From: Parafannyhessea umbonata
GTDB taxonomy: Bacteria > Actinomycetota > Coriobacteriia > Coriobacteriales > Atopobiaceae
DNA: 64,000 nucleotides
Assembly: GCF_900111255.1 (NCBI RefSeq)
Contig: NZ_FOGP01000001.1
Span: forward strand, 346,894-410,893
Reading direction: 5' to 3'
The translations under genes and the position numbers were made by a program. Positions 7,849 to 15,790 of the stretch are shown here, in pieces. The notes below the pieces were generated by a model. That model was not told the DNA's origin. It worked only from the letters and a program-made list of their open reading frames with translations, and did no database searches. Numbering within the stretch: the first letter of the stretch is position 1; each line of letters begins with the position of its first letter.

Positions 7849-9922
7849 GATTGCCCTGGGCAACGTCCGCAAGTCCGTGCGCGACTATGCCGTCTACTTC
7901 GTGACGCTCGTCCTGGGCGTCTGCGTGTTCTACGCGTTCAACACCATCGCGAACCAGGCGGGCTTCCTCTCGAAGGACACGCGCGAGATGGTGAAGTCCA
8001 TCGGGATACTCATACGCTACGTGACGGTCTTCCTTGCGTGCGTGCTGGGCTTCCTCATGGTCTACGCCAACAACTACCTGGTGCGCCGCAGGAAGCGCGA
8101 GCTCGGCCTGTACCAGCTTCTTGGCTGCACGAGGGGGCAGGTGTCCCTCATCCTCTTCTTCGAGACCATCGCCGCGTCGGCCCTGTCGTTCTTGGTCGGC
8201 CTGGGCCTGGGCGTCCTTCTGTCGCAGCTGCTGGTCTTCGTCACCGCGGCGCTGTTCAACGACTGCGTGACCAACTTCAGCTTCATGTTCTCGACCGACG
8301 CGGCCCTCTTCACGCTCTTCTGCTTCCTTCTGATTTTCGCGGTCACGCTGCTGTTCAACCTGCGTGCCCTGCGCAAGGTCAAGCTGATCGACCTCATGGG
8401 CGCCCATCGCCAGAACGAGAGTTCGCGCGTGCGCAGCCTGCCCGCGAGCATCGTCCTGGGCGTCATCGGGATCGGCCTCATCGGCTGGTCGTACGTCAGG
8501 CTCATTCACGACGGCCTTCCCGTCGGCGGCGGAGACGAGATGCCCGCCTTCGGCGTCACCACGCTCATGGTCACCGTGGGCACCGTAGCGCTCTGCTTCG
8601 CCCTCTCGGGCCTGCTGCTCTACGTGGGCAAGGCGTTCCGCGGATCGTACCTGCGGGGCATCAACACATTCACGCTGAGGCAGATTTCCTCTCGCGTGAA
8701 CACGGTCTCCGCCTCTATGGCGGTTGTCTCCATGGTGCTGTTCCTCGCGATCACCAGCATGACCGGTGGCCTCGCTATCTGCCAGTCCGCGATGGAGGCG
8801 ATCCGCCAGAACATGCCAGTCGACCTCTACTTCAACGTCAGGAGCGACCCCCAGGGCACTCCTCCCGCAGGCGCCCCCGCCACTCCCGACATCGACGCGA
8901 TGCTGGCGTCGCGTGGCATGAGCGTCTCTGACGTCTCCGACACGGTCCTGCGCATGTCGTACTACGAGAGCCTCCCCGAGACCGGGGCCGTCACGGTCGC
9001 CGACGTCGCGAACTCCACGGGCCTGCCCGTACCCGGCGTCGACTACTCGAGCTTCACCTTCGGCGACTACCCAATCTGGTTCGTCAAGGAGTCCGAGTTC
9101 AATGCCCAGCGTCGCTACCTGGGCCTGCCCGAGGTCTCGCTTGGCCAGAGCGGCTACATCCTCACCTCGAATGGCTCCAACACGCTGAAGGATTTCTACC
9201 GCTCCGCCCTCGCCTCGGGCCTCACCTTCACCGTCGGGGGAGAAGTGCTTACCCCCGTCGAGTCCGAACCTCTCGTGGACAGGTCGGCCGCGATGTGCGG
9301 CGCGGTCTTCAACACGGGCATCGTCGTCGTCCCCGACAACCTCCTCGAAGGCGCCCGGGCAGCCGGCTCCTCGCTCTCGTGCCGCTACAACGTGGATGCA
9401 AAAGCGGGAGACGACTGGGGAGCCAAGGCCGATGAGGCCCTGACGGACGTGATCGACGAGACCGATTCCGGCACCAACTTCTACACGGGCCACGAGTTCG
9501 TGACGTTCACCGGTCAGTTGGAAGCCGCGATGGGCCTGAGCGGCATCATCGCGTACCTCGCCGTCTACATCGGCTTCGTGCTCGTCATCGCCGTGGCGGC
9601 CATCCTGGCGATCCAGCAGCTCTCCGGTTGCGCCGACTCCGCCCAGAACTACCGTGTCCTCTCAGAGCTGGGTTGCTCTAGGTCCATGATGTCCAAGTCG
9701 CTCTTCGTCCAGAGCCTGGCGTTCTTCCTCATTCCCCTGGTCATTGCGGGCTGCCACTCCCTCGTGGCCCTGGGGCAGGTCGGGCTCGTCGTGGAGGAGA
9801 CCGGCATCCGCTCGTTCGATGTCGCCCTCGTGCCCTTCGTGGTTGCCCTCATCGGCGTCTACTGCGCGTACTTCGTCGTGACCTACGTCACCTCTCGCAG
9901 CGTCGTGCTCTCGAACAAGTAA
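7838..9922 (+). CDS. FtsX-family ABC permease (BceB-like)
   Basis: A 694-residue membrane protein with many hydrophobic segments and one large extracytoplasmic region (residues about 330-560) between TM groups, the arrangement of BceB permeases. It begins [21 protein letters not shown], typical of the family, and ends with a three- to four-helix block. The start at 7838 lies inside the ATPase gene. A copy of the dispersed GGGGAGAAGYGC motif lies within the large loop, encoding G-E-V-L. Partner of the BceA-like ATPase and probable signal source for the BceS-like kinase. Confidence 0.9.
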   Translation: MLFKIALGNVRKSVRDYAVYFVTLVLGVCVFYAFNTIANQAGFLSKDTREMVKSIGILIRYVTVFLACVLGFLMVYANNYLVRRRKRELGLYQLLGCTRGQVSLILFFETIAASALSFLVGLGLGVLLSQLLVFVTAALFNDCVTNFSFMFSTDAALFTLFCFLLIFAVTLLFNLRALRKVKLIDLMGAHRQNESSRVRSLPASIVLGVIGIGLIGWSYVRLIHDGLPVGGGDEMPAFGVTTLMVTVGTVALCFALSGLLLYVGKAFRGSYLRGINTFTLRQISSRVNTVSASMAVVSMVLFLAITSMTGGLAICQSAMEAIRQNMPVDLYFNVRSDPQGTPPAGAPATPDIDAMLASRGMSVSDVSDTVLRMSYYESLPETGAVTVADVANSTGLPVPGVDYSSFTFGDYPIWFVKESEFNAQRRYLGLPEVSLGQSGYILTSNGSNTLKDFYRSALASGLTFTVGGEVLTPVESEPLVDRSAAMCGAVFNTGIVVVPDNLLEGARAAGSSLSCRYNVDAKAGDDWGAKADEALTDVIDETDSGTNFYTGHEFVTFTGQLEAAMGLSGIIAYLAVYIGFVLVIAVAAILAIQQLSGCADSAQNYRVLSELGCSRSMMSKSLFVQSLAFFLIPLVIAGCHSLVALGQVGLVVEETGIRSFDVALVPFVVALIGVYCAYFVVTYVTSRSVVLSNK
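9237..9248 (+). repeat. Copy 2 of dispersed motif GGGGAGAAGYGC (inside permease gene)
   Basis: Exact GGGGAGAAGTGC followed by TT. Read in frame as Gly-Glu-Val-Leu in the extracytoplasmic loop of the permease. Confidence 0.6.
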
Positions 9923-9956
9923 TCGCGGCCCGCGCTCGACGCGAACCCATATGCCA

Positions 9957-9990
9957 AAGGCGGCACCGACCATCCGGCCGGTGCCGCCTT
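9957..9990. terminator. Bidirectional hairpin terminator between permease and PTS IID genes
   Basis: AAGGCGGCACCG pairs perfectly with CGGTGCCGCCTT across a 10-base loop. It lies between two convergent genes and has A-rich/T-rich ends on both sides, so it can serve both. Confidence 0.8.
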
Positions 9991-10034
9991 GCTCTTCTCG
10001 CCCAGGCGAGAGCCGCTCTATTCTTCCTGTCTCC

Positions 10035-10874
10035 CTACAGGATGCCGAAGAACGAAAGCAGGATGCTGAGCGCGAAGGTCACCAGGATGAGGACGACCGG
10101 GTTGGCCTGGCGCTTCTTGATGAAGTAGTACATGAGGAAGACGTAGCCGAAGGACAGCATGTTGGGGAAGATCTTGTCCAGCACGTCGGTCTGGATGGCC
10201 ACGCTCGCGCCCTCGTTGATGGTCGCGACGGTCTGGATGCTGATGCTCACGTACGAAGCAATGAGGCCGCCCAGCACGGTGCAGCCCAGCACGGTCGCCG
10301 CCTTGCCGACCTTGGCGGATGCCTCCCTGAGCTTTCCGATGGCCTTGACGCCCAGACCGTATCCCATGTGGGCCCACAGCGGCCTGACGAGGAAGAGGGC
10401 AAGGTAGACCAGGAAGAACAGGACCGGGCCGACGGGGCTTCCCTCCATGGCCATCGACGAGCAGATGCCTGCCAGGATGGGCAGGAGCGTGAACCAGAAG
10501 ATGGCGTCGCCGATTCCCGCGATCGGCGGGAAGAGGGCCACCTTGATGCTCCTGATGGTGCTGCGGGGCTGGTGAGCCTCCTCCATCGCGAGGAGCAGGC
10601 CGTTGAGGAAGCCGACGACGTGCGGGCTCGTGTTGATGAACTCGAGGTTGTCCGACATTGCGTCGGCGAGTCCCTGCGGGTCGTCCTTGTAGATGCGCTT
10701 GAGGTAGGGCAGCATGGTGAGCAGCCAGCCGCCGGCCTGCATCCTCTCGTAGTTGAATGACGCCTGCAGGAAGACCGTCCTGTACGCCATCTTCGTGATG
10801 TCTGCGTGCGTGAGGACCTTGCCCTCCTCCTTGGCGGGGGAGTCCTCCACGAGCCTCTTCTCGCTAGATGCCAT
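10035..10874 (-). CDS. PTS system mannose/fructose/sorbose-family IID component
   Basis: A 279-residue membrane component of a mannose-type phosphotransferase system. Typical features are FLQASFNYERMQAGGW near the N-terminus, GDAIFWFTLLPI, and a hydrophobic C-terminus ending LSFFGIL. The start at 10874 (MASSEKR) has GGAGG nine bases upstream; another ATG seven codons earlier is too close to that site. It overlaps the end of the IIC gene by 11 bases. With IIB and IIC it forms the sugar channel; substrate cannot be told from sequence. No IIA or fused IIAB is present, so phosphate must come from a IIA encoded elsewhere. Confidence 0.92.
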   Translation of the reverse strand: MASSEKRLVEDSPAKEEGKVLTHADITKMAYRTVFLQASFNYERMQAGGWLLTMLPYLKRIYKDDPQGLADAMSDNLEFINTSPHVVGFLNGLLLAMEEAHQPRSTIRSIKVALFPPIAGIGDAIFWFTLLPILAGICSSMAMEGSPVGPVLFFLVYLALFLVRPLWAHMGYGLGVKAIGKLREASAKVGKAATVLGCTVLGGLIASYVSISIQTVATINEGASVAIQTDVLDKIFPNMLSFGYVFLMYYFIKKRQANPVVLILVTFALSILLSFFGIL

Positions 10875-11673
10875 CTTCCTCATCCTCCCCACCAAAGCTC
10901 TGACGTGCCGTTGCGAGCGCTGCCTTTATCGCCTTGTCGTGGCTGTCGTCGATCGTGTACACGAACAGCGCGAGGGCGAGGCCGACGATGGCCACGGGCA
11001 GCAGGTTCGAGAAGTTCAGGAACGATGCCATGACGAATCCGATCAGGAGGAACGGCAGGAACTCGACGGTGAACATGACGTTCAGGAGCATCGCGAAGCC
11101 GATTGCGGGAAGCACGCCGCCGGTGACCGCGAAGCCGTGCGCGAGCCACTCGGGCAGGTTCTCGACGAGCGTCTTCATCGCGTCCTGGGCGACGTAGGCG
11201 CACAGGAAGACGACGATGCCGTAGAGAAGGGCCACGATTGCCGTGCAGATGACGTTCACCCTCACGACGCCGGCCGTGTCACCGCTCTTGGCCGCCGCGT
11301 CGGTCGGTCCCATGAAGAACGAGAACGCCGAGTAGCAGAGCAGGATCACGTACTGCATGAGGAAGCTGAACGGAAGCGAGAGCGACATCGCGGCCGCGGG
11401 CTCGGTCCCCGTCGTGTGCGCGATGACGACCGACATCACTCCTGCCAGGACCGGGTTGGGCGGCTGAGTGCCGCCGGCGGGCGTGAGGCCCGCGAACGCG
11501 AGCTCGGTGATGCCGCCGCAGATGATTCCCGTCGTGGGGTCACCCAGGATCAGTCCGGTGACCGACGAGACGATGATTGGCCTGAAGATGTAGAAGCCCT
11601 CAAGCCAGAAGTCAATTCCGCAGATGATGGCCATCAAGGTGAGGGCCAATCCCTGCTCGAGCGTGACTGGCAT
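10864..11673 (-). CDS. PTS system mannose/fructose/sorbose-family IIC component
   Basis: A 269-residue integral membrane protein with about seven hydrophobic segments. The N-terminal region includes GLILGDPTTGIICGG and AFAGLTPAGGTQPPN, which are hallmarks of mannose-class IIC proteins. The ATG at 11673 is preceded by GGAGG. It lies 38 bases after IIB and overlaps IID, so the three genes form one transcript. The C-terminal hydrophilic tail ends in acidic residues. Confidence 0.92.
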   Translation of the reverse strand: MPVTLEQGLALTLMAIICGIDFWLEGFYIFRPIIVSSVTGLILGDPTTGIICGGITELAFAGLTPAGGTQPPNPVLAGVMSVVIAHTTGTEPAAAMSLSLPFSFLMQYVILLCYSAFSFFMGPTDAAAKSGDTAGVVRVNVICTAIVALLYGIVVFLCAYVAQDAMKTLVENLPEWLAHGFAVTGGVLPAIGFAMLLNVMFTVEFLPFLLIGFVMASFLNFSNLLPVAIVGLALALFVYTIDDSHDKAIKAALATARQSFGGEDEEDGI

Positions 11674-11711
11674 GCTCGTACCTCCTTCTTTCTGGAACTG
11701 CCTGCGTGGAA

Positions 11712-12194
11712 CTAAACGTCGTAACGGATGCGCTCCTTCGCGGCACCCGGAACGTCCTGGATGTAGACGTCGACCCCGGCGTCCTCGATGGCCTTGAAGT
11801 CCTCGAGGTCTTGGTCGTCGACGTAGACCTTCTTCGTGATTGCGCGCTTGCCCTCCGAGAAGTGCATGTTGCCGACGTTGAGCTCCTTGATGGGGACCCC
11901 GCCCTCGACGAGCTGGCGCACCTGGCGGGGCGTCCTGACGACGATGAAGATCTTCTGGCTCGGCGCCGCCTTGTGGATGGTCGATATGGTCTTCTCGACC
12001 GTCCAGAACCTGACGCCTACGCCCGCGGTCTGCAGGGTCATGCTCATGATCTCCTGCACGACCTCGTCGTGGGCCGCCTCGTCGTCGGCGACGAGGATGA
12101 GGTTGACGCCCAGGGTGCGCGTCCACGTGACGCCCACCTGGCCGTGGATGAGCCTGTTGTCGATTCTGGTGAGGTAGATGTTTGGTTCGGACAT
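11712..12194 (-). CDS. PTS system mannose/fructose/sorbose-family IIB component
   Basis: A 160-residue cytoplasmic phosphocarrier. The motif RIDNRLIHGQV near residue 12 carries the His that accepts phosphate from IIA and passes it to the sugar. The start at 12194 follows GGAG at seven bases; an ATG four codons upstream is less well placed. First gene of the IIB-IIC-IID unit. The missing IIA is the odd feature. The long AT-richer region upstream carries palindromes that could bind a LacI-type repressor. Confidence 0.92.
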   Translation of the reverse strand: MSEPNIYLTRIDNRLIHGQVGVTWTRTLGVNLILVADDEAAHDEVVQEIMSMTLQTAGVGVRFWTVEKTISTIHKAAPSQKIFIVVRTPRQVRQLVEGGVPIKELNVGNMHFSEGKRAITKKVYVDDQDLEDFKAIEDAGVDVYIQDVPGAAKERIRYDV

Positions 12195-12348
12195 TCGCTG
12201 CTCCATTCTCTCGTCCCCTGGAACGAGGCCTTGCGGCTCGGATGGTCCCCTGCCCAAGATGCCGGAATCGTTCCGCGCAAGGTTCCGGCGCGACGACCTG
12301 CCATCTGACCCAGCCCTCTCTTTTCGTTGCCCTCGAGAGGCGTAAGAC

Positions 12349-12360
12349 TGGTTGCAACCA
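12349..12360. promoter_or_regulatory. Perfect 12-bp palindrome, candidate LacI-family operator
   Basis: TGGTTGCAACCA is a perfect palindrome with the central GC and TTGCAA core seen in LacI/GalR-family operators. It lies about 155 bases upstream of the PTS IIB start. No LacI-type gene is in the window. Confidence 0.45.
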
Positions 12361-12376
12361 CAGACCAAGTTCATTC

Positions 12377-12396
12377 GCACAATCGCATGATTGCAC
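12377..12396. promoter_or_regulatory. Second dyad upstream of PTS operon
   Basis: GCACAATCGCATGATTGCAC contains CAATC and GATTG around GCAT. It lies 17 bases beyond the first palindrome, suggesting a pair of operator sites. Candidate only. Confidence 0.3.
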
Positions 12397-12662
12397 AAAT
12401 CCTAAATAGTGTCAGCGTTAAGTTAGGGGTCGTGCGCTTGTCGGGAAAACTTGCCCATTCGTCCAATCACCACGCCTTCGTTGCACTAAAAACGGCATGT
12501 TTCTTGCTCACCGATTGTGCCTTAGGATATGCGGGGCTGGGTTGTCCCGACGTGTCGCCTTGGTTAATTCGATTTGTCATAACCATTAGTATTTCAGTTA
12601 CTGGTATTAAATCGGCAAGACAAGAGGCCGCCTGGGAGCAAAATGCCCGCCTCGTACACGAG

Positions 12663-12693
12663 GAACGGCGCCACCCTGGGGGGGTGACGCCGT
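12663..12693 (-). terminator. Hairpin after trpB2
   Basis: ACGGCG-C-CACCC can pair with GGGTG-A-CGCCGT with a single mismatch. It sits just beyond the trpB2 stop on its strand. There is no clear T tract, so termination strength is uncertain. Confidence 0.45.
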
Positions 12694-12729
12694 CCGCTTG
12701 CCTAATGCCAGTTCCTGTTGACGCGCTCG

Positions 12730-14139
12730 CTATTCCAGGGGAAGGCCTCCGGCAGCCTGGACGCCGGGGATGGCGGGGATGGTCGAGAAGCCCGCCTCGA
12801 GCTCCTCGTCGCTGGGCACGTGGTCCACCATCGTTTTGTTGTTGAAGGACTCGTAGGCGGTCATGTCGAAGTAGCCGGTGCCGGTGAGGCCGAAGAGGAT
12901 GACCTTCTCTTCTCCGCTCTCCTTTGCCTTGAGCGCCTCGTCGATCGCGACCTTGATGGCGTGGCTGCTCTCGGGGGCGGGGAGGATGGTCTCGAGCTTC
13001 GCGAACCGCTCGGCCGCCGCGAAGACCTCCGTCTGGGCCACTGCGACGGCATCTAGGTGGCCGTCGTGCCTGAGCTGGCTGATGATGGGGCTCATGCCGT
13101 GGTAGCGAAGGCCGCCCGCGTGGTCGGGGCTGGGGATGAAGCCGTTGCCCAGGGTGTACATCTTCACGAGCGGGCAGGTCTGGCCCGTGTCGGCGAAGTC
13201 GTAGGCAAAGCGGCCGCGGGTGAGGCTCGGGCAGCTCTTGGGCTCGACCGCGATGAAGCGGGTGTCGGGGTGCGTGCCGTCGAGCTTGTCGCGCATGAAC
13301 GGCGCGATGAGCCCGCCCAGGTTCGAGCCGCCGCCTGCGCAGCCGACCACGACGTCGGGGTACTCGCCCAGGCGCTCGAGTGCCGTGTAGCTCTCGAGGC
13401 CGATGACGGACTGGTGCAGCACGACCTGGTTGAGGACGGAGCCCAGCTGGTAGCGACCGCGGTTCTCGGGTACGTGCAGCGCGCGCTCGACGGCCTCGGA
13501 TATCGCGGTTCCGAGCGAGCCGGAGCGGTTGGCCTCGTTGGCGTACATCTTGCGGCCGATCTCGGTCTCCTGCGAGGGCGAGGGGGTGACGTTGGCACCG
13601 AAGGTCTGCATCACGCTGCGGCGGAAGGGCTTCTGCTCGTAGCTCGCGCGGACCATGAAGACGTCGCAGTCCAGGCCGTAGTGCGCGGCCGCCTCGGAGA
13701 GGGCCGTGCCCCACTGGCCGGCGCCGGTCTCGGTGGTGATGGTCGTGAGGCCCTGCTCGTGGGCGTAGTAGGCCTGCGCGAGCGCCGAGTTGAGCTTGTG
13801 CGATCCGCTGGTGTTGTTGCCCTCGAACTTGTAGTAGATCCTCGCGGGCGTCCCGAGCGCGCGCTCTAGGTTGTAGGCGCGACAGAGCGGGCTCGGTCGG
13901 TAGACCTTGTACATCTCGCGCACGCCTGCGGGAATCTCGAAGAAGGCCGTCTGGTCGTCAAGCTCCTGGCGGACGAGCTCGTCTGCGAAGACGGGCGCGA
14001 TGTGCTCGAACTGCGCCACGGTGCCGTCGGGCAGGCGCATGGGCTCGGGCTTGGTGGGCATGTCTGCGCGCAGGTTGTACCAGGCGGTGGGAATCTGGTC
14101 CTCGTCGAGGTAGGTGCGGTAGGGAGTCGTCTGTGCCAT
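12730..14139 (-). CDS. trpB: Tryptophan synthase beta chain, TrpB2 type
   Basis: A 469-residue PLP enzyme. Tryptophan synthase beta subunits join indole and serine to give tryptophan. The PLP Lys is in NNTSGSHKLNSA, the glycine phosphate-binding loop is VVGCAGGGSNLGG, and ETGAGQWGTALS carries the catalytic Glu. Length and the long N-terminal extension (LPDGTVAQFEHIAPVF) indicate the TrpB2 subgroup, whose members typically work without TrpA and can salvage free indole. The ATG at 14139 follows AAAGGA. No other trp gene is near. A leader peptide with adjacent Trp codons and an intrinsic terminator lie upstream, so expression is probably attenuated by charged tRNA-Trp. Confidence 0.92.
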   Translation of the reverse strand: MAQTTPYRTYLDEDQIPTAWYNLRADMPTKPEPMRLPDGTVAQFEHIAPVFADELVRQELDDQTAFFEIPAGVREMYKVYRPSPLCRAYNLERALGTPARIYYKFEGNNTSGSHKLNSALAQAYYAHEQGLTTITTETGAGQWGTALSEAAAHYGLDCDVFMVRASYEQKPFRRSVMQTFGANVTPSPSQETEIGRKMYANEANRSGSLGTAISEAVERALHVPENRGRYQLGSVLNQVVLHQSVIGLESYTALERLGEYPDVVVGCAGGGSNLGGLIAPFMRDKLDGTHPDTRFIAVEPKSCPSLTRGRFAYDFADTGQTCPLVKMYTLGNGFIPSPDHAGGLRYHGMSPIISQLRHDGHLDAVAVAQTEVFAAAERFAKLETILPAPESSHAIKVAIDEALKAKESGEEKVILFGLTGTGYFDMTAYESFNNKTMVDHVPSDEELEAGFSTIPAIPGVQAAGGLPLE

Positions 14140-14258
14140 GATCGTTCCTTTCGTCGTCGGCGGGCTGCCGTGATGGGTTGCGCGCGATTTTTCGTGCCGC
14201 ATGCCGCGAAGACGTAAAGGAGAAGTGCTGGAATCGGGCGCCACGCCCGCGCGGCATG

Positions 14259-14286
14259 AAAAAAGCCCTCGGAATACCAAGGGCCC
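14259..14286 (-). terminator. Trp attenuator terminator in the trpB2 leader
   Basis: On the minus strand GCCCTTGG pairs with CCGAGGGC (one G-T pair) across a four-base loop, followed by TTTTTT. It lies about 38 bases after the stop of the leader peptide and about 120 bases before trpB2, the expected geometry of a transcription attenuator. Confidence 0.8.
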
Positions 14287-14321
14287 TACGCGCGCGATGG
14301 CGACAGCCTCAGTACCCCGAA

Positions 14322-14399
14322 TCAGGCCTCGCCGTGCCACCATCGACCGGCGCAGCGCACGGGCGCGGCGCAAGAGAGCATGTCGGGGCTCTTGGTCAT
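14322..14399 (-). CDS. trpL: Trp leader peptide (25 residues, tandem Trp codons)
   Basis: A small open frame with GGAGG eight bases before its ATG. It begins MTKSPDML and ends GRWWHGEA, with two adjacent TGG codons four codons before the stop. Two neighbouring Trp residues in a 25-residue peptide upstream of a Trp-synthesis gene and an intrinsic terminator are the signature of ribosome-mediated attenuation. The first Trp codon lies in CGATGG, which can pair with CCATCG at 14295-14300, so ribosome stalling there would change the downstream fold. Too short for the usual ORF cut-off. Confidence 0.8.
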   Translation of the reverse strand: MTKSPDMLSCAAPVRCAGRWWHGEA

Positions 14400-14434
14400 G
14401 GTGTGATCCTCCAAAGGGGGCCGTGGCTTGTGGG

Positions 14435-14464
14435 TAAGTATGACAAGCGTTGACAATTTGGCAA
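14435..14464 (-). promoter_or_regulatory. Predicted sigma-70-type promoter of the trpL-trpB2 unit
   Basis: On the minus strand TTGCCA and TACTTA are separated by 18 bases, about 35 bases upstream of the leader peptide start. The AT-rich stretch stands out from its surroundings. Confidence 0.5.
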
Positions 14465-14531
14465 GTGCGTTAACAGACGGGTTACAAAAGCGGGACCGAC
14501 ACGGATGCGCCGACCCCGCTCGCGGACGAAT

Positions 14532-15788
14532 CTAGGCCATCTGACCGATGAGTCTCTCGAGCTCGTCCATCGCGGCGTCGATCTGCTCGCTGGTGATGAC
14601 CAGCGGAGGCAGGAAGCGCAGGATGGAGTCGCCGATGTGGTTGAGCACGAGCCCGCGCTCGAGCCCGCGCTCGACGATCGGCGTGGCGATGGGCACGTCG
14701 AGCTGGGCCCCGCGCATCAGGCCGTGCCCACGGACCTCGCTCACGTGGGGGAGCTTGGCGAGGCGCTCCGCCAGGTGCGCGCCAACCTCGATGACGTGCT
14801 CGCCGATGTCCAGCTCGGCCATCTGCTGGAGCGTTGCCCTTCCTGCGGCGGCCGCAAGCGCGTTGCCGCCGAACGTGGAGCCGTGGTCGCCCGGGGCCAG
14901 GAGGTCTGCGCACTTCTCCCTTGCGGCGACTGCGCCCATGGGGAAGCCTCCGCCGATGCCCTTGGCCATGCTCACGACGTCCGGCTCGATGCCCGCGAGC
15001 TGGTACGAGAACGGCGCTCCGCAGCGGAAGAAGCCCGTCTGGACCTCGTCGATCACCAGCAGGACGCCGTGGCCGTCGCAGAGCTCGCGAACTCCGCGCA
15101 GGTAGTCGGGGTCGGCCGGCCAGACGCCGCCCTCGCCCTGGACGCACTCGAGCATGACGGCGCAGGCGCTGGTCGAGCCCAGCGCCTGGTCGAGCGCCGC
15201 GAGGTCGTTCAGGGGGACCGAGCAGAACCCCTCGGGCAGGGGCCTGAAGCTCTTGTGGAACACGTCCTGCCCCGTCGCCGCAAGCGTGGCGAGCGTACGG
15301 CCGTGGAAGCTCTTGCGCGCCGTGACGATGGTCGCGGCCCCGTCAAGCTTGCGCTCGCCCCAGCGGCGTGCCACCTTGATGGCACCCTCGTTCGATTCGG
15401 CACCGGAGTTGCTGAAGAAGGTCTTCCACGTGCTGCCCGTGGAGCCCGTCGGATGCCCGACCTCGTCGGTCGTGGTCGAGAGCAGCTCCGAGAGCGCCTG
15501 CGCGAGCTCGCCGCGGTTCTCGACGTAGAAGTAGTTGCCGACCTGCCACACGCGGTCGAGCTGGTCCTTTACGGCCCTCGCCACCACGGGGTTGGCGTGG
15601 CCCAGGCTCGCTGCGCCGATGCCTCCCAGGAAGTCCAGGTAGGTCTTGCCGGCGCTGTCTGCGAGCTCCGCCCCCGAGCCCCTGACGAACTCGACGGGAA
15701 GGCGACCGTAGGTGTTCATTACGTACGTGTCGTCGAGCGCCTTGGCCGTCTCGAAGGAGCCTGCGCCCGCTGCGTTCCTCTGGTCCAT
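14532..15788 (-). CDS. argD: Acetylornithine aminotransferase
   Basis: A 418-residue class III PLP aminotransferase. It converts N-acetylglutamate semialdehyde to N-acetylornithine in arginine synthesis. Visible motifs are FFSNSGAESNEGAIKVAR, ARKSFHGRTLATLAATGQ, VLLVIDEVQTGFFR with the PLP-binding Asp, VSMAKGIGGGFPMGA with the Schiff-base Lys, and DHGSTFGGNALAAAA. Third gene of argJ-argB-argD; only two bases separate its start from the argB stop, so the genes are co-transcribed. A related activity such as succinyl-diaminopimelate transamination cannot be excluded, but context fixes arginine. Confidence 0.93.
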   Translation of the reverse strand: MDQRNAAGAGSFETAKALDDTYVMNTYGRLPVEFVRGSGAELADSAGKTYLDFLGGIGAASLGHANPVVARAVKDQLDRVWQVGNYFYVENRGELAQALSELLSTTTDEVGHPTGSTGSTWKTFFSNSGAESNEGAIKVARRWGERKLDGAATIVTARKSFHGRTLATLAATGQDVFHKSFRPLPEGFCSVPLNDLAALDQALGSTSACAVMLECVQGEGGVWPADPDYLRGVRELCDGHGVLLVIDEVQTGFFRCGAPFSYQLAGIEPDVVSMAKGIGGGFPMGAVAAREKCADLLAPGDHGSTFGGNALAAAAGRATLQQMAELDIGEHVIEVGAHLAERLAKLPHVSEVRGHGLMRGAQLDVPIATPIVERGLERGLVLNHIGDSILRFLPPLVITSEQIDAAMDELERLIGQMA

Positions 15789-15790
15789 GG

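Larger units (their letters stand above)
12195..12729. other. 535-bp non-coding region upstream of the PTS operon
   Basis: Lower GC than its surroundings. It holds two palindromic candidate operators (listed separately) near the PTS genes and a hairpin near 12663-12693 next to the trpB2 stop. No open frame with a ribosome site and protein-like composition was found. Confidence 0.6.

Noticed and set aside
14908-14921. Minus-strand AGGGAGAAGTGCGC in argD considered as a further copy of the dispersed motif
   Set aside because: Only 11 of 12 core bases match, and the encoded REKCAD peptide fits the normal argD sequence at this place.
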